Positions 35,106 to 43,310 of a stretch of 64,000 bases of DNA are shown piece after piece. The notes under the pieces are model-generated. The model saw only the letters and a list, made by a program, of their open reading frames with translations. It did no database searches and was not told where the DNA came from. The translations under genes were made by a program, and so were the position numbers. This DNA is from Lysobacter gummosus (GTDB taxonomy: Bacteria; Pseudomonadota; Gammaproteobacteria; Xanthomonadales; Xanthomonadaceae), in assembly GCF_001442805.1 (NCBI RefSeq), contig NZ_CP011131.1:434001-498000 (forward strand). Reading direction: 5' to 3'. The number at the start of each line of letters is the position of its first letter. The first letter of the stretch is position 1.

Positions 35106-35594
35106 CTACATGGCCCCGGAACAGCCGCCATAGATCTCGCGCACGGGGCCGTCGATGGCGACGATGAAGGCGGATCGGACCAGCGTGGCGCAAGGGCCCA
35201 TTTCTGTGTGATAGAGGCTCAGTCGCCCATCGGCATAGCGCAGCGAGTACGCCACTCCGGTCGGATCCGAAAAACCTCTCACCAGGTGGTATCGCTCGCT
35301 GTCGGCCAGGATCGCGGCGGTCGCGGGAAAGTCGGCGTCGAGTTGCTGCTTCGACAGCGCGACGATGGGTGCGGCGCGCAAACGCTCCATCGCTCGGGTC
35401 AGTTCGTTGTCTCCGACCCGCGCATAGCGGGCCCCGGCGACGTTCTCTGCCGAAGCCCAGGGAAAGTCGGCCGGCTCGGTATCCACCCATTGCGGATCTC
35501 TGGCCGCGGGCGGCAGGGCCGGCGGGCCACCGGCGCAAGCCGACAGCAACGCGACCAGTGCAGCGGCGGTCGATAACGTTCTGGTCGAAAACAT
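35106..35594 (-). CDS. Putative lipoprotein of unknown function
   Basis: This 162-residue protein has a lipobox LSAC with the lipidated Cys20 after a short hydrophobic signal. The mature part has paired cysteines (MGPCATL and YGGCSGAM) that could form a disulfide. No family is recognised. It lies between the AraC gene and the comM 3' fragment, all on the minus strand. Confidence 0.75.
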   Translation of the reverse strand: MFSTRTLSTAAALVALLSACAGGPPALPPAARDPQWVDTEPADFPWASAENVAGARYARVGDNELTRAMERLRAAPIVALSKQQLDADFPATAAILADSERYHLVRGFSDPTGVAYSLRYADGRLSLYHTEMGPCATLVRSAFIVAIDGPVREIYGGCSGAM

Positions 35595-35662
35595 GCAGTC
35601 CTCTCCATGGATGCGGCGATTCTACGACTGCGGACCCGTGATTGCGGGCCTAGGATCCGCGT

Positions 35663-36148
35663 TTATCGCGCGCCGCTCGTAGCGGCATCATTGCGCCGAT
35701 AACCGATCGCCTCGGTCAGATGCGCCGTCGTGATCGCCTCGCTGCCGGCCAGATCGGCGATGGTGCGGGCGACGCGCTGGATCCGGTGCATCGAGCGCGC
35801 CGACAGTTGCAGGGCGTCCACGGCGCGTTCGAGCAGGCCTTGATCGCGCTCGCTGAGCCGGCAGATCGCCGCGGTGCCGGCCTGATCGAGTTGCGCGTTG
35901 GTCTTGCCGCTGCGCGCGAACTGGCGCTCGCGCGCAAGCGTCACCCGCGCGCGGATGTCGGCCGAGCTTTCGCCGCCGGGTTGATCCGGACGCAAGGCCT
36001 GCGGCGGCAGACGCGGCACGTCGATGTGCAGATCGATGCGGTCCAGCAACGGGCCGGAGATGCGCGCGCGGTAACGGCGAATGGCGTCGGTGGCGCAATG
36101 ACAGCGGCCGCTGGAGTCGCCGGCCCAGCCGCAAGGGCAGGGATTCAT
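35663..36148 (-). pseudogene. comM: comM 3' fragment (Mg-chelatase-like ATPase C-terminal part)
   Basis: The fragment encodes the C-terminal 161 residues of a YifB/ComM protein: MNPCPCGWAGD, RISGPLLDRIDLHIDVPRLP, GESSADIRARVTLARERQF, SARSMHRIQRVARTIADLAGSE. The matching 5' part lies at 49019-49939 on the same strand, 12.9 kb away. ComM is a hexameric helicase that supports branch migration in natural transformation. The codons just upstream of ATG 36148 are foreign, marking the left junction of the island. Confidence 0.93.
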
Positions 36149-36293
36149 TCCTTCCGGGTGCTTGCTAACTGTTATAAGCGATTTTTCTTATTAAAAACAA
36201 TGCTTTGGCAGGAGTAATTATTTTCTTGGCCTCAGGCTGGGCCGTCTGTCGGAGCGTTCAGCTCCAGGGTTCCTTTCGTTCTCGCGGCGTGGT

Positions 36294-36314
36294 ACGTTTT
36301 TAGAACATAAACGT
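36294..36314. promoter_or_regulatory. Candidate operator/promoter of the left cargo operon
   Basis: Inverted arms ACGTTT (36294-36299) and AAACGT (36309-36314) are separated by 9 bases, with a -10-like TAGAAC/CATAAA between them, about 20 bp upstream of the first cargo gene. It is a plausible site for the XRE protein encoded second in the operon. Confidence 0.5.
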
Positions 36315-36335
36315 GCGATTTTCTGCGGGGGCGTG

Positions 36336-36617
36336 ATGGACGACAGGAAAGCGGAGATTGAGGCGGTTCTGGGCCAGTTCTGGGACGAGATGGCGATTGA
36401 ACTTGGTGAAGACCCGCAGGACACCTCGGGTCTGTTGGGCGCGCCGCTGGACTCCCTGACGGCGGTGGAGGTACTGCTGCAGGTCGACACGCTGCTGGGT
36501 CGGAACATCCCGGCAGAGGTCGTGATCCAAAAGGGCGGATACGAGTCGAAAGAGCAGTTTGTCGAACTGCTGACCGGCCAGGTTCTCGACTACCTTGCAG
36601 AGCATCCCCATGACTAG
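36336..36617 (+). CDS. Small acidic carrier-protein-like protein
   Basis: This 93-residue helical, acidic protein has the motif PLDSLTAVEVLLQVDTLLGRNIP, which resembles the DSL phosphopantetheine site (Ser40) of acyl carrier proteins. No phosphopantetheinyl transferase, ligase or synthase is nearby, so modification is doubtful and the resemblance may be structural only. ATG 36336 follows a GGGGG stretch and a GTG just before it. The stop overlaps the XRE gene start by 8 bp, so the two are coupled. Confidence 0.7.
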   Translation: MDDRKAEIEAVLGQFWDEMAIELGEDPQDTSGLLGAPLDSLTAVEVLLQVDTLLGRNIPAEVVIQKGGYESKEQFVELLTGQVLDYLAEHPHD

Positions 36618-36972
36618 TTCGGAGAAGGGCGATCAGCGGGCAGAGATGGCCGAACGACTGCGATTGGCGCGGGAGTACGTCGGCCTGACTCAGGAAGACG
36701 TCGCCGGGGCTTTAGGAATTTCCCGTCCTGCCGTCACCAAGATTGAATCAGGCGCCCGCAAGGTCGAGTCCACCGAGCTCAGCATCCTGGCCCGTCTCTA
36801 TCGACGGACGATGGAGTACTTATTGACGGGGAAGGAGCCGGCCCCGAAAGGACCCGAACAACTGGCGTTCCTGGCACGCGCCATCAAGGGATTGTCAGAG
36901 CGCGACCTCGACGAAGTGGCCCGGTTCGCCGAGTTCCTAAAGCACTCGCCTAAGGCGACGCGAAAGGAGTAA
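36610..36972 (+). CDS. XRE-family transcriptional regulator
   Basis: This 120-residue protein has a helix-turn-helix (LRLAREYVGLTQEDVAGALGISRPAVTKIESGARKVESTELSILARLY) in residues 15-65 and a C-terminal helical tail (ERDLDEVARFAEFLKHSP). It is encoded just before an ImmA/IrrE peptidase, a common pairing in which the peptidase cleaves or relieves the repressor. It overlaps the upstream gene and precedes the peptidase by 3 bp. It probably controls this operon. Confidence 0.88.
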   Translation: MTSSEKGDQRAEMAERLRLAREYVGLTQEDVAGALGISRPAVTKIESGARKVESTELSILARLYRRTMEYLLTGKEPAPKGPEQLAFLARAIKGLSERDLDEVARFAEFLKHSPKATRKE

Positions 36973-36975
36973 GGA

Positions 36976-37983
36976 ATGCTCCCTCAGATCATGGCTGCTG
37001 CACGTCGCGCGTCCGAGGTGTATCGCGATTCGGGAGTCAAGGAGCGCGTCGAGCAAGGCGGCTACACGCGTGTCGACCCATTCCTTGTTGCCGGTAAGGA
37101 GCGCATTCCGGTCCTGCTGCGTCCGCTGGACAAACTGCTGGGCGCGTTCATCCGGGACGATGTATCCGGAATACTGATCAACTCCGAACGGTCCGCTGGG
37201 CTGATCCACATGACCTGCGCCCACGAGTTGGGCCACTACTTCATGGGGCATGGCACCACCGCGGACGATTCACTGGACTATGGGCCCCAGGCGGCTCGCC
37301 ATGAACAGGAAGCGGACTGGTTCGCTTACCAGCTTATGGTCCCTCGGGCACTGCTGGCGTATGTGATGCGCCGCAAAGGTTGGACGATGCAGTCTCTAGC
37401 CGACCCGCGGCTCCTCTATCAGCTGTCGCTCCGGCTTGGCATCAGCTATACGGCGGCGGCCTGGTCATTGGCCCGCCACAAACTGATGGCGCCTACCGAG
37501 GTGAAACGGCTTCTCAAGGTCCAGCCGCTGGCCATCAAGGAAGAACTGCTTGCCGGCCAGGCATTCGATGCGCGCAAGGAGGTCTGGCTGCTGGATGAGC
37601 GTGATCGCGACAGCGTTTTGGAACCTCGCGCGGAGGACCGGATGGTCTTGCGTCTTAAAAGCCACGCGAGTGCGGGTTACCTCTGGTCGTTGGACGAACT
37701 GGCGTCGGAAGGATTCGAGATCCGGCCGACTCTTGCACCAAGCAAGGAAGCAATACCGACCGATACAGTGTTTGGTGGCTTCACTACTGCTGAGTTCTTG
37801 CTCTCGCATGAAATGGTCGGAGCCACCGACAGCCCTGCCGTGCTTGCAATGGAAGAGGTGCGTCCATGGGCGAAGGAAAAGCCGGCGAGCACCTTTGAGG
37901 CCAAAACCTTGTTTGAGGGCGTTTCCCCTGGACTGACAAGCATCGCCAAACAGCAGTTGCTCGGGGAGAGTTCGGCCGCGTGA
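36976..37983 (+). CDS. ImmA/IrrE metallopeptidase fused to a chagasin-like peptidase-inhibitor domain
   Basis: This is a 335-residue protein. The N-terminal half is an ImmA/IrrE peptidase with HELGHYFMGH (His83, Glu84, His87) and HEQEADWFAYQLMVP for the third ligand. The C-terminal part (about 203-312) matches the three loops of chagasin (I42) inhibitors of papain-like enzymes: SAGYLW (231-237, the NPTTGYxW position), FGG (266-268) and RPW (296-298). The next gene encodes a papain-like peptidase with a 4-bp overlap, so the C-terminal domain may be its dedicated inhibitor. The chagasin assignment is by motif recognition only. Confidence 0.82.
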   Translation: MLPQIMAAARRASEVYRDSGVKERVEQGGYTRVDPFLVAGKERIPVLLRPLDKLLGAFIRDDVSGILINSERSAGLIHMTCAHELGHYFMGHGTTADDSLDYGPQAARHEQEADWFAYQLMVPRALLAYVMRRKGWTMQSLADPRLLYQLSLRLGISYTAAAWSLARHKLMAPTEVKRLLKVQPLAIKEELLAGQAFDARKEVWLLDERDRDSVLEPRAEDRMVLRLKSHASAGYLWSLDELASEGFEIRPTLAPSKEAIPTDTVFGGFTTAEFLLSHEMVGATDSPAVLAMEEVRPWAKEKPASTFEAKTLFEGVSPGLTSIAKQQLLGESSAA

Positions 37984-38612
37984 CGATCAAGGAAGAAGTC
38001 ATTCTTGCGCAAGCCAAGTTCCCCTCGCGCGATCAAGGGCTTCGGCCGACCTGCATTGCCTTCGCCTTGGCTGAAGTGAATTTCGATGCCGCGACAGGTG
38101 TTGAAGCGCTCAGTCCGGAGTACGCGTATCAGGGCGCAGCCTGCCTTACTCCATCGTGGGTGCCGGGCGCCGGCGTACCCTTGGATGCCGCGTTACGCGC
38201 GTCATCCAAGGGACAGCCGGTAGAGTCGGATTTTCCCTACCGGGCCGTAGAGCCGGGCGCTCCGGTGCCTGCCCCACCAACCACCTTCGAACTGCACGGC
38301 GGAGACGTCGCTATGCTGCCGTTGGATACCGAATTCATATGCGCGATGCTGCGTCAGGGTCGGCCGGTAGGGATCGGTTTACGGCTTACCGAAAGCTTCT
38401 ACAGGCCCATCGATGGTTTGGTCACGTTCGAAGCTGCGCCCTTGGTGCCAGCGGTCCTCCATGCAGTTGCCGTCGTGGGCTTTGGCTGGGAAGACGGAGA
38501 AGTACATTTTCTGATTCGTAACAGTTGGGGGCGTGGCTGGGGCCAGGATGGGGTTGCCTGGGTATCTGCCACTTACGTACGCGAGCTTGCACTCTGTGCT
38601 TTTGGAGCCTGA
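37980..38612 (+). CDS. Cytoplasmic papain-like (C1A) cysteine peptidase
   Basis: This 210-residue protein has the complete C1 signature. DQGLRPTCIAFALAE supplies the oxyanion Gln19 and nucleophile Cys25, LHAVAVVGFGWEDGE gives His161, and LIRNSWGRGWGQDGVAWVS gives Asn181. There is no signal peptide and no propeptide, so it should be active inside the cell unless inhibited. The upstream gene ends with a chagasin-like domain and overlaps it by 4 bp. A potentially toxic peptidase kept in check by its neighbour is a reasonable inference. The start at 37980 is a GTG overlapping the upstream stop. Confidence 0.88.
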   Translation: MTIKEEVILAQAKFPSRDQGLRPTCIAFALAEVNFDAATGVEALSPEYAYQGAACLTPSWVPGAGVPLDAALRASSKGQPVESDFPYRAVEPGAPVPAPPTTFELHGGDVAMLPLDTEFICAMLRQGRPVGIGLRLTESFYRPIDGLVTFEAAPLVPAVLHAVAVVGFGWEDGEVHFLIRNSWGRGWGQDGVAWVSATYVRELALCAFGA

Positions 38613-38615
38613 CAT

Positions 38616-39425
38616 ATGGCAAAGCTGTTCTGTTCGGAGCGGATTGTTCCTGTATGGCTGAGCGCAGCGCGCTCCTTGGCCACGATGCCTGCACGAAGCG
38701 ACAGGAATTTCGTTCTCGAGATCGCCTCGCCGACCATGCTCTCTGATGGCGATGTCGCGGCCATCAATGCCGTCGACACAGAGCTTCGCAAGACAGATGA
38801 CGGGATTGGTGTGTACACCATTGCTGCGACGATCTTTCCGCAACGGATGTACCTGCGCCACGGGCGCCCCAACTTCTACGCGCAATTCCTCACAGCTATG
38901 AAAAAGGGAAAGAAGCCGGGGACTTGGGGGACGTACGCGATGCGCATGATGGAGCGGACCCACCCGCGGACCGGAGAGGCGATCAATCCGCTCGAGGTCA
39001 TTGTCACCAAGCTTCAAAAGACTGGGGAGGGGACCAAATACCAGTCGGCCTACGAACTGGGCCTGCATGAAGTGACTGATGTGCTGGACAACGAGGTCGG
39101 CGGAGAGCTGCCGATTTACGCGCCTGCCAGCGATGGTGGGAAAGCGACCAATATTCCTTGCCTAAGCCATCTCAGCTTCAAGCTCGACCGCACACGCAAG
39201 GCAGTCGACCTCACTGCCGTGTATCGGTCCCACCACTACGGGCGTCGGGCGCTGGGAAATCTGATCGGCCTAAGCCAGTTGCAGGCGTTCGTGGCAATCG
39301 AGTCCGGACACTCACCTGGCGTGCTGACCTGTGTTAGTACCTTGGCGCATCTGGACGTGGAGGCATTCGGCGGCGTGGCGGCCACCAACGCGCTACTCAC
39401 ACGCCTGCCGCCCACGACGGTCTAG
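38616..39425 (+). CDS. Thymidylate-synthase-like protein
   Basis: This 269-residue protein is about the length of bacterial ThyA. Its second half follows the TS order: IPCLSHLSFKL with Cys182 at the nucleophile position, LTAVYRSHHYGRRALGNLIGLSQLQAF with the RS pair (204-205) and Asn215, and VLTCVSTLAHLDVEAF with His245. The histidine normally following the catalytic Cys is absent. TS-fold relatives include dUMP/dCMP hydroxymethylases of phages. The substrate is unknown. It follows the cysteine peptidase by 3 bp and meets the convergent UDG-like gene with a 4-bp overlap. Confidence 0.72.
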   Translation: MAKLFCSERIVPVWLSAARSLATMPARSDRNFVLEIASPTMLSDGDVAAINAVDTELRKTDDGIGVYTIAATIFPQRMYLRHGRPNFYAQFLTAMKKGKKPGTWGTYAMRMMERTHPRTGEAINPLEVIVTKLQKTGEGTKYQSAYELGLHEVTDVLDNEVGGELPIYAPASDGGKATNIPCLSHLSFKLDRTRKAVDLTAVYRSHHYGRRALGNLIGLSQLQAFVAIESGHSPGVLTCVSTLAHLDVEAFGGVAATNALLTRLPPTTV

Positions 39426-40093
39426 ATGAGCGCGGCTTGCGTTGCCCGTCTCAGGGCGTTGTCGGGGAGCTGGTACAGCTTCTGCATCCCTTCCCTGAAC
39501 TCTCTGACGCCGCCATAGCTCGGGTGCCTGATGGTGATCACGTTGACGCCGAACCGCTGCGCGTACTGCGCAGCGTCCTGTCCGATCGCAACGATCTGAC
39601 GGATCTTCAGCCAGGCAATGAGCGCACTATTAAGCTCATCAACTTGGTCCAGCTCTCGCGCAGTGAAGCGCCGATTGCTGAAGGGGTTGTCGGGCTCATG
39701 CGGATGGAAGGGAAAGACATTCCACAGCAGCGGTGGCGTGTCGATCACTCTAAGCACAGCCCAGATCTCCGCGGCGGTGCGCTCCGCAACCGCGGGCCCG
39801 CGTGTGGCCTGGCGTGATTGGCACCCCGGGTACCGCTTCGCAAGTTCCGGCAAGTGATATTCATCGGTCAGCGCTAGTCCCGTGCGCCGCCCGCCCCGAT
39901 AGCCGAGGTCCCGTCCCATCCAGATTGTGTCCACGCCGATGTCGGCGGATGCTGTCAGGTACGTGCGCAGATTTCGCCGACGCGATTCAGCTGCATCGGC
40001 GCGATCATGCACGGCGCACACGTCGGCGTAAGGATTGAAGACGTTGTCTAGGCTGAATGCAGCCAATGCCTTTACGAAAGCAGCGGGGGTCAT
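39422..40093 (-). CDS. Uracil-DNA-glycosylase superfamily protein
   Basis: This 223-residue protein has DTIWMGRDLGYRGGRRTGLAL (motif 1, where the usual GEAPG-type acid/proline is changed to GRDLG), WNVFPFHPHEPDNPFSNRRFT, and a late HPSYGG motif (190-195) typical of UDG-fold enzymes. It should bind and perhaps excise uracil or a modified pyrimidine. The changed motif 1 makes specificity uncertain. Its start overlaps the MazG-like gene by 4 bp, so they form one operon. Confidence 0.8.
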   Translation of the reverse strand: MTPAAFVKALAAFSLDNVFNPYADVCAVHDRADAAESRRRNLRTYLTASADIGVDTIWMGRDLGYRGGRRTGLALTDEYHLPELAKRYPGCQSRQATRGPAVAERTAAEIWAVLRVIDTPPLLWNVFPFHPHEPDNPFSNRRFTARELDQVDELNSALIAWLKIRQIVAIGQDAAQYAQRFGVNVITIRHPSYGGVREFREGMQKLYQLPDNALRRATQAALI

Positions 40094-41292
40094 GGGTCAG
40101 CCGGGTGCGGGCGGAAGGTTAGTGCATGTTGGTGCATGTCAACGGTGACTATTCCACCACGATGCTGTCGCAGCAGACGAAACACCTCGAAGCCCTTGAG
40201 GATCGCCAGTTCCCATTGCCAGAGCTTGCAACTCGCGACCTCATAGCCTTCGACCATGTTCTGGATCTGCTTAAGCAGGCTGTAGTCCAGCTTGCCGACC
40301 TCGACGTTCTCATACAAGCCAAAGCGCCGGGCGTGATTGAAGATCCAAGTCGCAATGCCTTCCTCGATGATCATAGCCCGAGCGCCATCCTCGTTCTCAT
40401 CAATACGTGGGTCTGACTTCCGCTTGCGCTTCAGCAGACCCCTGATGACGGGCGACCATCCAAGGTAGGCAATGTAGGCGAGGTGGAAGACGTCGTGGTA
40501 TCGGTAGTGGTCCTCCTCATTGCTGTTGTCCGTCAGCCGATCACCGATAAACACGCCTCTGAGGCTCTGCACGACATAGCCGTCGCGTTCAATGAACTCA
40601 ATGTCGAACGTGCGGGGGAACTGCTCGTACTCCGGGAAGCGCTCGTCTGAATCAAATAAGGCCGGATACACTTTTTCGTCGCCCGGCCAACGGCTGGAGA
40701 TCTTTTCTAGGTTGCTACGTGCAATGTCTTCCGTGCGCAGATGGAAACACCCGCAAGTAATAGCCCATTCCGCGAACAGAATTCCAAAGTGCTCGCGCAA
40801 CGCGGGAGGGCTCATTGCCTCGAATTTGGTGATAGTGATGCTGGCTAGGTTTCCAGCCGAGTGGGCTAGGGCTCCCAATTGCTGGATCCGGTCCAGGCCC
40901 CAGCCTTCCTTATAGGTATCGAGCAGCGCATCAATCTGCCGGAAGCTTACTGGTAACACCGCGGGACGATCGCTGTCACCGAAGCGTTGCCGAAGCCGCC
41001 GAAGGCAGTGTTCGCCCAGGTCGTCAGCAGAAACTCCGAGCAGATGGGCGGTGCTGACCAGGTACCACAGGGCGTCGCCGAGTTCCTCGGCCGCCAAGGC
41101 GCTTTGCGGTTCAGTGAGTTGGTCCCGGCCGGACTTCTTGACCGCCGCCAGCAGCCCGCCGGTTTCTCCAAAGTAGCCGAAGCGAAGGTTGTCGAACTCC
41201 TCCGGATTGTTCTCGAACCGGTTGGTTCGCCGTGCCTTCAACAAGTACTCGGGCAGCGAGAGCGGCTGGGGCTGGGGCAGCGCAGGTGTCAT
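40090..41292 (-). CDS. MazG-like nucleotide pyrophosphohydrolase, two-part protein
   Basis: In this 400-residue protein, residues 38-85 carry the all-alpha NTP-PPase pattern: FGETGGLLAAVKK with Glu43, and AAEELGDALWYLV with Glu69/70 and Asp73. The C-terminal half (about 230-390) has HYRYHDVFHLAYIAYLGW and EDGARAMIIEEGIATWIF, possibly a second metal-binding helical domain. MazG enzymes hydrolyse (d)NTPs to monophosphates. In this operon a dUTP- or modified-dNTP-directed activity would fit, but the substrate is not shown. Confidence 0.8.
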   Translation of the reverse strand: MTPALPQPQPLSLPEYLLKARRTNRFENNPEEFDNLRFGYFGETGGLLAAVKKSGRDQLTEPQSALAAEELGDALWYLVSTAHLLGVSADDLGEHCLRRLRQRFGDSDRPAVLPVSFRQIDALLDTYKEGWGLDRIQQLGALAHSAGNLASITITKFEAMSPPALREHFGILFAEWAITCGCFHLRTEDIARSNLEKISSRWPGDEKVYPALFDSDERFPEYEQFPRTFDIEFIERDGYVVQSLRGVFIGDRLTDNSNEEDHYRYHDVFHLAYIAYLGWSPVIRGLLKRKRKSDPRIDENEDGARAMIIEEGIATWIFNHARRFGLYENVEVGKLDYSLLKQIQNMVEGYEVASCKLWQWELAILKGFEVFRLLRQHRGGIVTVDMHQHALTFRPHPADP

Positions 41293-41317
41293 CTGCAGTC
41301 CTTTGTGAGGATGGGTT

Positions 41318-41602
41318 CTACGGCAACACGCCCTCAGTGCGATGGCTCAGTATGAATCGAACCCGCTTACAGCAGGCAATCAAAGTCGCGCGGTCAGCGT
41401 CAATCGCCCCCATGCGCAACGCCCTTAAACGTGCGGCCGAGGTGACATCGTAGTGGGGGTAGCGACCGCGATCCTGGAACCAGTGTCGCTGCAAACCGAG
41501 GCGGGCCGCGAAGTCATGGAGCTCCTCCAAAGTGTCGGCGACCATGTGGCACCACTCGCGGCCCCTCCAGCGAATAGCTTCCGAATCAATGTAGACCGCC
41601 AT
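41318..41602 (-). CDS. DUF4031 small protein
   Basis: This 94-residue protein starts MAVYIDSEAIRWRGREWCHMVADT and continues LHDFAARLGLQRHWFQ and YPHYDVTSAARLRALRMGA, the DUF4031 pattern. The family function is unknown. It often travels with nucleotide or phage-related genes. ATG 41602 is chosen as the conserved start; the frame extends to 41641. It is first in the minus-strand operon, 25 bp before the MazG-like gene. Confidence 0.82.
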   Translation of the reverse strand: MAVYIDSEAIRWRGREWCHMVADTLEELHDFAARLGLQRHWFQDRGRYPHYDVTSAARLRALRMGAIDADRATLIACCKRVRFILSHRTEGVLP

Positions 41603-41643
41603 AACTAGCCAGCTTGCAAATAATATGCAAATAATTAGCACAT
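41603..41643. promoter_or_regulatory. Compact divergent promoter with direct repeats
   Basis: This 41-bp intergenic region between the DUF4031 gene and the XRE gene is AT-rich and has two direct TGCAAATAA repeats (41616-41624 and 41627-41635), likely XRE binding sites overlapping both promoters. The XRE gene has no Shine-Dalgarno upstream, so its mRNA may be leaderless. Confidence 0.6.
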
Positions 41644-42009
41644 ATGGCTGAGCGATTCAAGACTCCAGACGACGCAGCGCGACTTGGCGCACGAATGCGC
41701 TCGGCTCGAAAAATTAAGGGATATACCCTGGTTCACGTCGCGACGCAAACCGGCGTAGACGCCGGGCAGCTCTCGAAATTGGAGCGCGGTCAAATGGTCA
41801 CAGTGTCAACAAATGTGCAAAAAGTATGCACATACCTGCGAATCCCACTGACCACGGGAAATCTGCCGCCAACGCGCGTCGGGAGCTTGCTGGATGAACT
41901 GGTTGCCAACACACCAGGTAGCGAGCCTGCCGTTGTGAACCTCGTAGCGGCAATCCAGGAAATGGTGCTGAGTGTCGCTATACATGCTGGGCCTAAGAAG
42001 GCCGACTAG
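41644..42009 (+). CDS. XRE-family transcriptional regulator
   Basis: This 121-residue protein has an HTH in residues 12-65 (RLGARMRSARKIKGYTLVHVATQTGVDAGQLSKLERGQMVTVSTNVQKVCTYLRI). It is divergent from the DUF4031-MazG-UDG operon across a 41-bp promoter region with paired repeats, so it is probably that operon's regulator. Confidence 0.87.
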   Translation: MAERFKTPDDAARLGARMRSARKIKGYTLVHVATQTGVDAGQLSKLERGQMVTVSTNVQKVCTYLRIPLTTGNLPPTRVGSLLDELVANTPGSEPAVVNLVAAIQEMVLSVAIHAGPKKAD

Positions 42010-42319
42010 GCATTGCGCCGTCTCGCGAGGTCGCGGGATATCGTGGCAGCGTCGACGAATCGTGTTCAATGAACCGATAGGGGCTCAACAACTAGCTTAC
42101 AAGCATCAGCAAGATGCTGACCTGCAAACCGCTCGCCATCTGGCCAAGATCGCCAATAAAGTTGTCCGTAGTCGCCCGGCGATCTGACCACGACCGCCAA
42201 GCGGCTGACCGGTGGGGATCGACCCAGAGCGGACATCTCCAGCCAGCTGGTCTCAGCATCGCGACGCTTCGCTCATGCTGTTTCTTGCTCGGAGAGCGGA
42301 GACGCGCATGTCGCGGGCA
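42010..42319. other. Non-coding spacer between XRE gene and helicase remnant
   Basis: About 310 bp with no supported gene. Short frames on the plus strand (42114-42395, 42212-42841) overlap the helicase remnant in the opposite direction and look like shadows. Confidence 0.5.
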
Positions 42320-43247
42320 CTATCGTGCCGCACTCAAGACAGGAGTCTGCGAACAGACAACCAGCCCTTTGGCTCCCCGTGTAAAGGCGACATAGAGGTT
42401 CTGGGCCGTCATTGTCTCGGGCTGAAGAACCACCGCAATATCTGCTTCAAGCCCCTTCAAGAGCAGCGTGCTTCCGACGGATCGGCGTGGGAGTGGGTGT
42501 CCAACGTGGCGGTTGCGCTCACGGGCCCGAAGGGCGGCAGAGAGGAAGTCTTGCCCGCCGTTGATGACGGCCTGCATGGCGGACCGACAGCAATAAAGAA
42601 TTTCAGGACGATACACGCGCGTGCCAGCGTGGTCAGTCAATGCATTCACCAACTGAAGGGCGCGATGCATGGTTCGCTCTGTGTCAAACGTGACAGCACA
42701 CCATTCAATCGGTGTGGGCGGTGTTCGCGCGCGTCCGGAGCGCAGGGAGCCGACGCGTGTGGCAAGGTTGCTGGACCCAACGCCCGTCATCATGGACGAA
42801 GCAAACTCGGCCAGGTTTTGCAGTGCGTCGGAGGCCTGTAGGTCGAATCGCCTAGCGAAGTTGACCAGATCGCGAAGATCCACTGCCTCGACCGCTATTG
42901 CTCCTGGTGTTTGGCTGGCTAGTTGATGCCGGCCTTGGACATTCATGGAGTCACCGATAACCAACACCGTCCCTTCGTTGCCGGGTGCGTTTGTACGCGC
43001 AGCAACTAGTCGCTGCTGCACCTCATTACCTGGCGTCAATTGGACCCAACGAGCCTCTGATGGGGCGTTGCGAAGATCGATAGCATGGCCAGCAGAGAGC
43101 GAAGGCCTCAGGGACAAAAGCCACTGTCCTAAGTTCTCTGCACCGGCGAGGCGCCAGCGCCACGGCGTTGCGAGAGTTCCGGCTGCAGGAAACCGGGCTT
43201 CAACATGCCCTCCCCAGTGAACCAGCTGATTCCCTCCAAACCCGAAG
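42320..43247 (-). pseudogene. UvrD-like (superfamily 1) helicase, 3' fragment truncated by IS3 element
   Basis: About 309 codons remain of the C-terminal part of a UvrD-like helicase. TLATPWRWRLAGAENLGQWLL lies in the middle, and RSVGSTLLLKGLEADIAVVL, NLYVAFTRGAKGLVVCS near the end form the standard UvrD C-terminal motifs (motif V/VI region). The N-terminal ATP-binding half (Walker A, DEXQD) is absent because an IS3 element sits at 43248. Related short UvrD helicases occur in two-gene defence systems with an OLD-like nuclease, but the partner gene here is not identifiable. Confidence 0.75.
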
Positions 43248-43310
43248 TGAATCGCCCAGGGTTTCGTAGACATCTCGCAGCCATAAACTATGGCTTAAGT
43301 GGAGGTGGTT

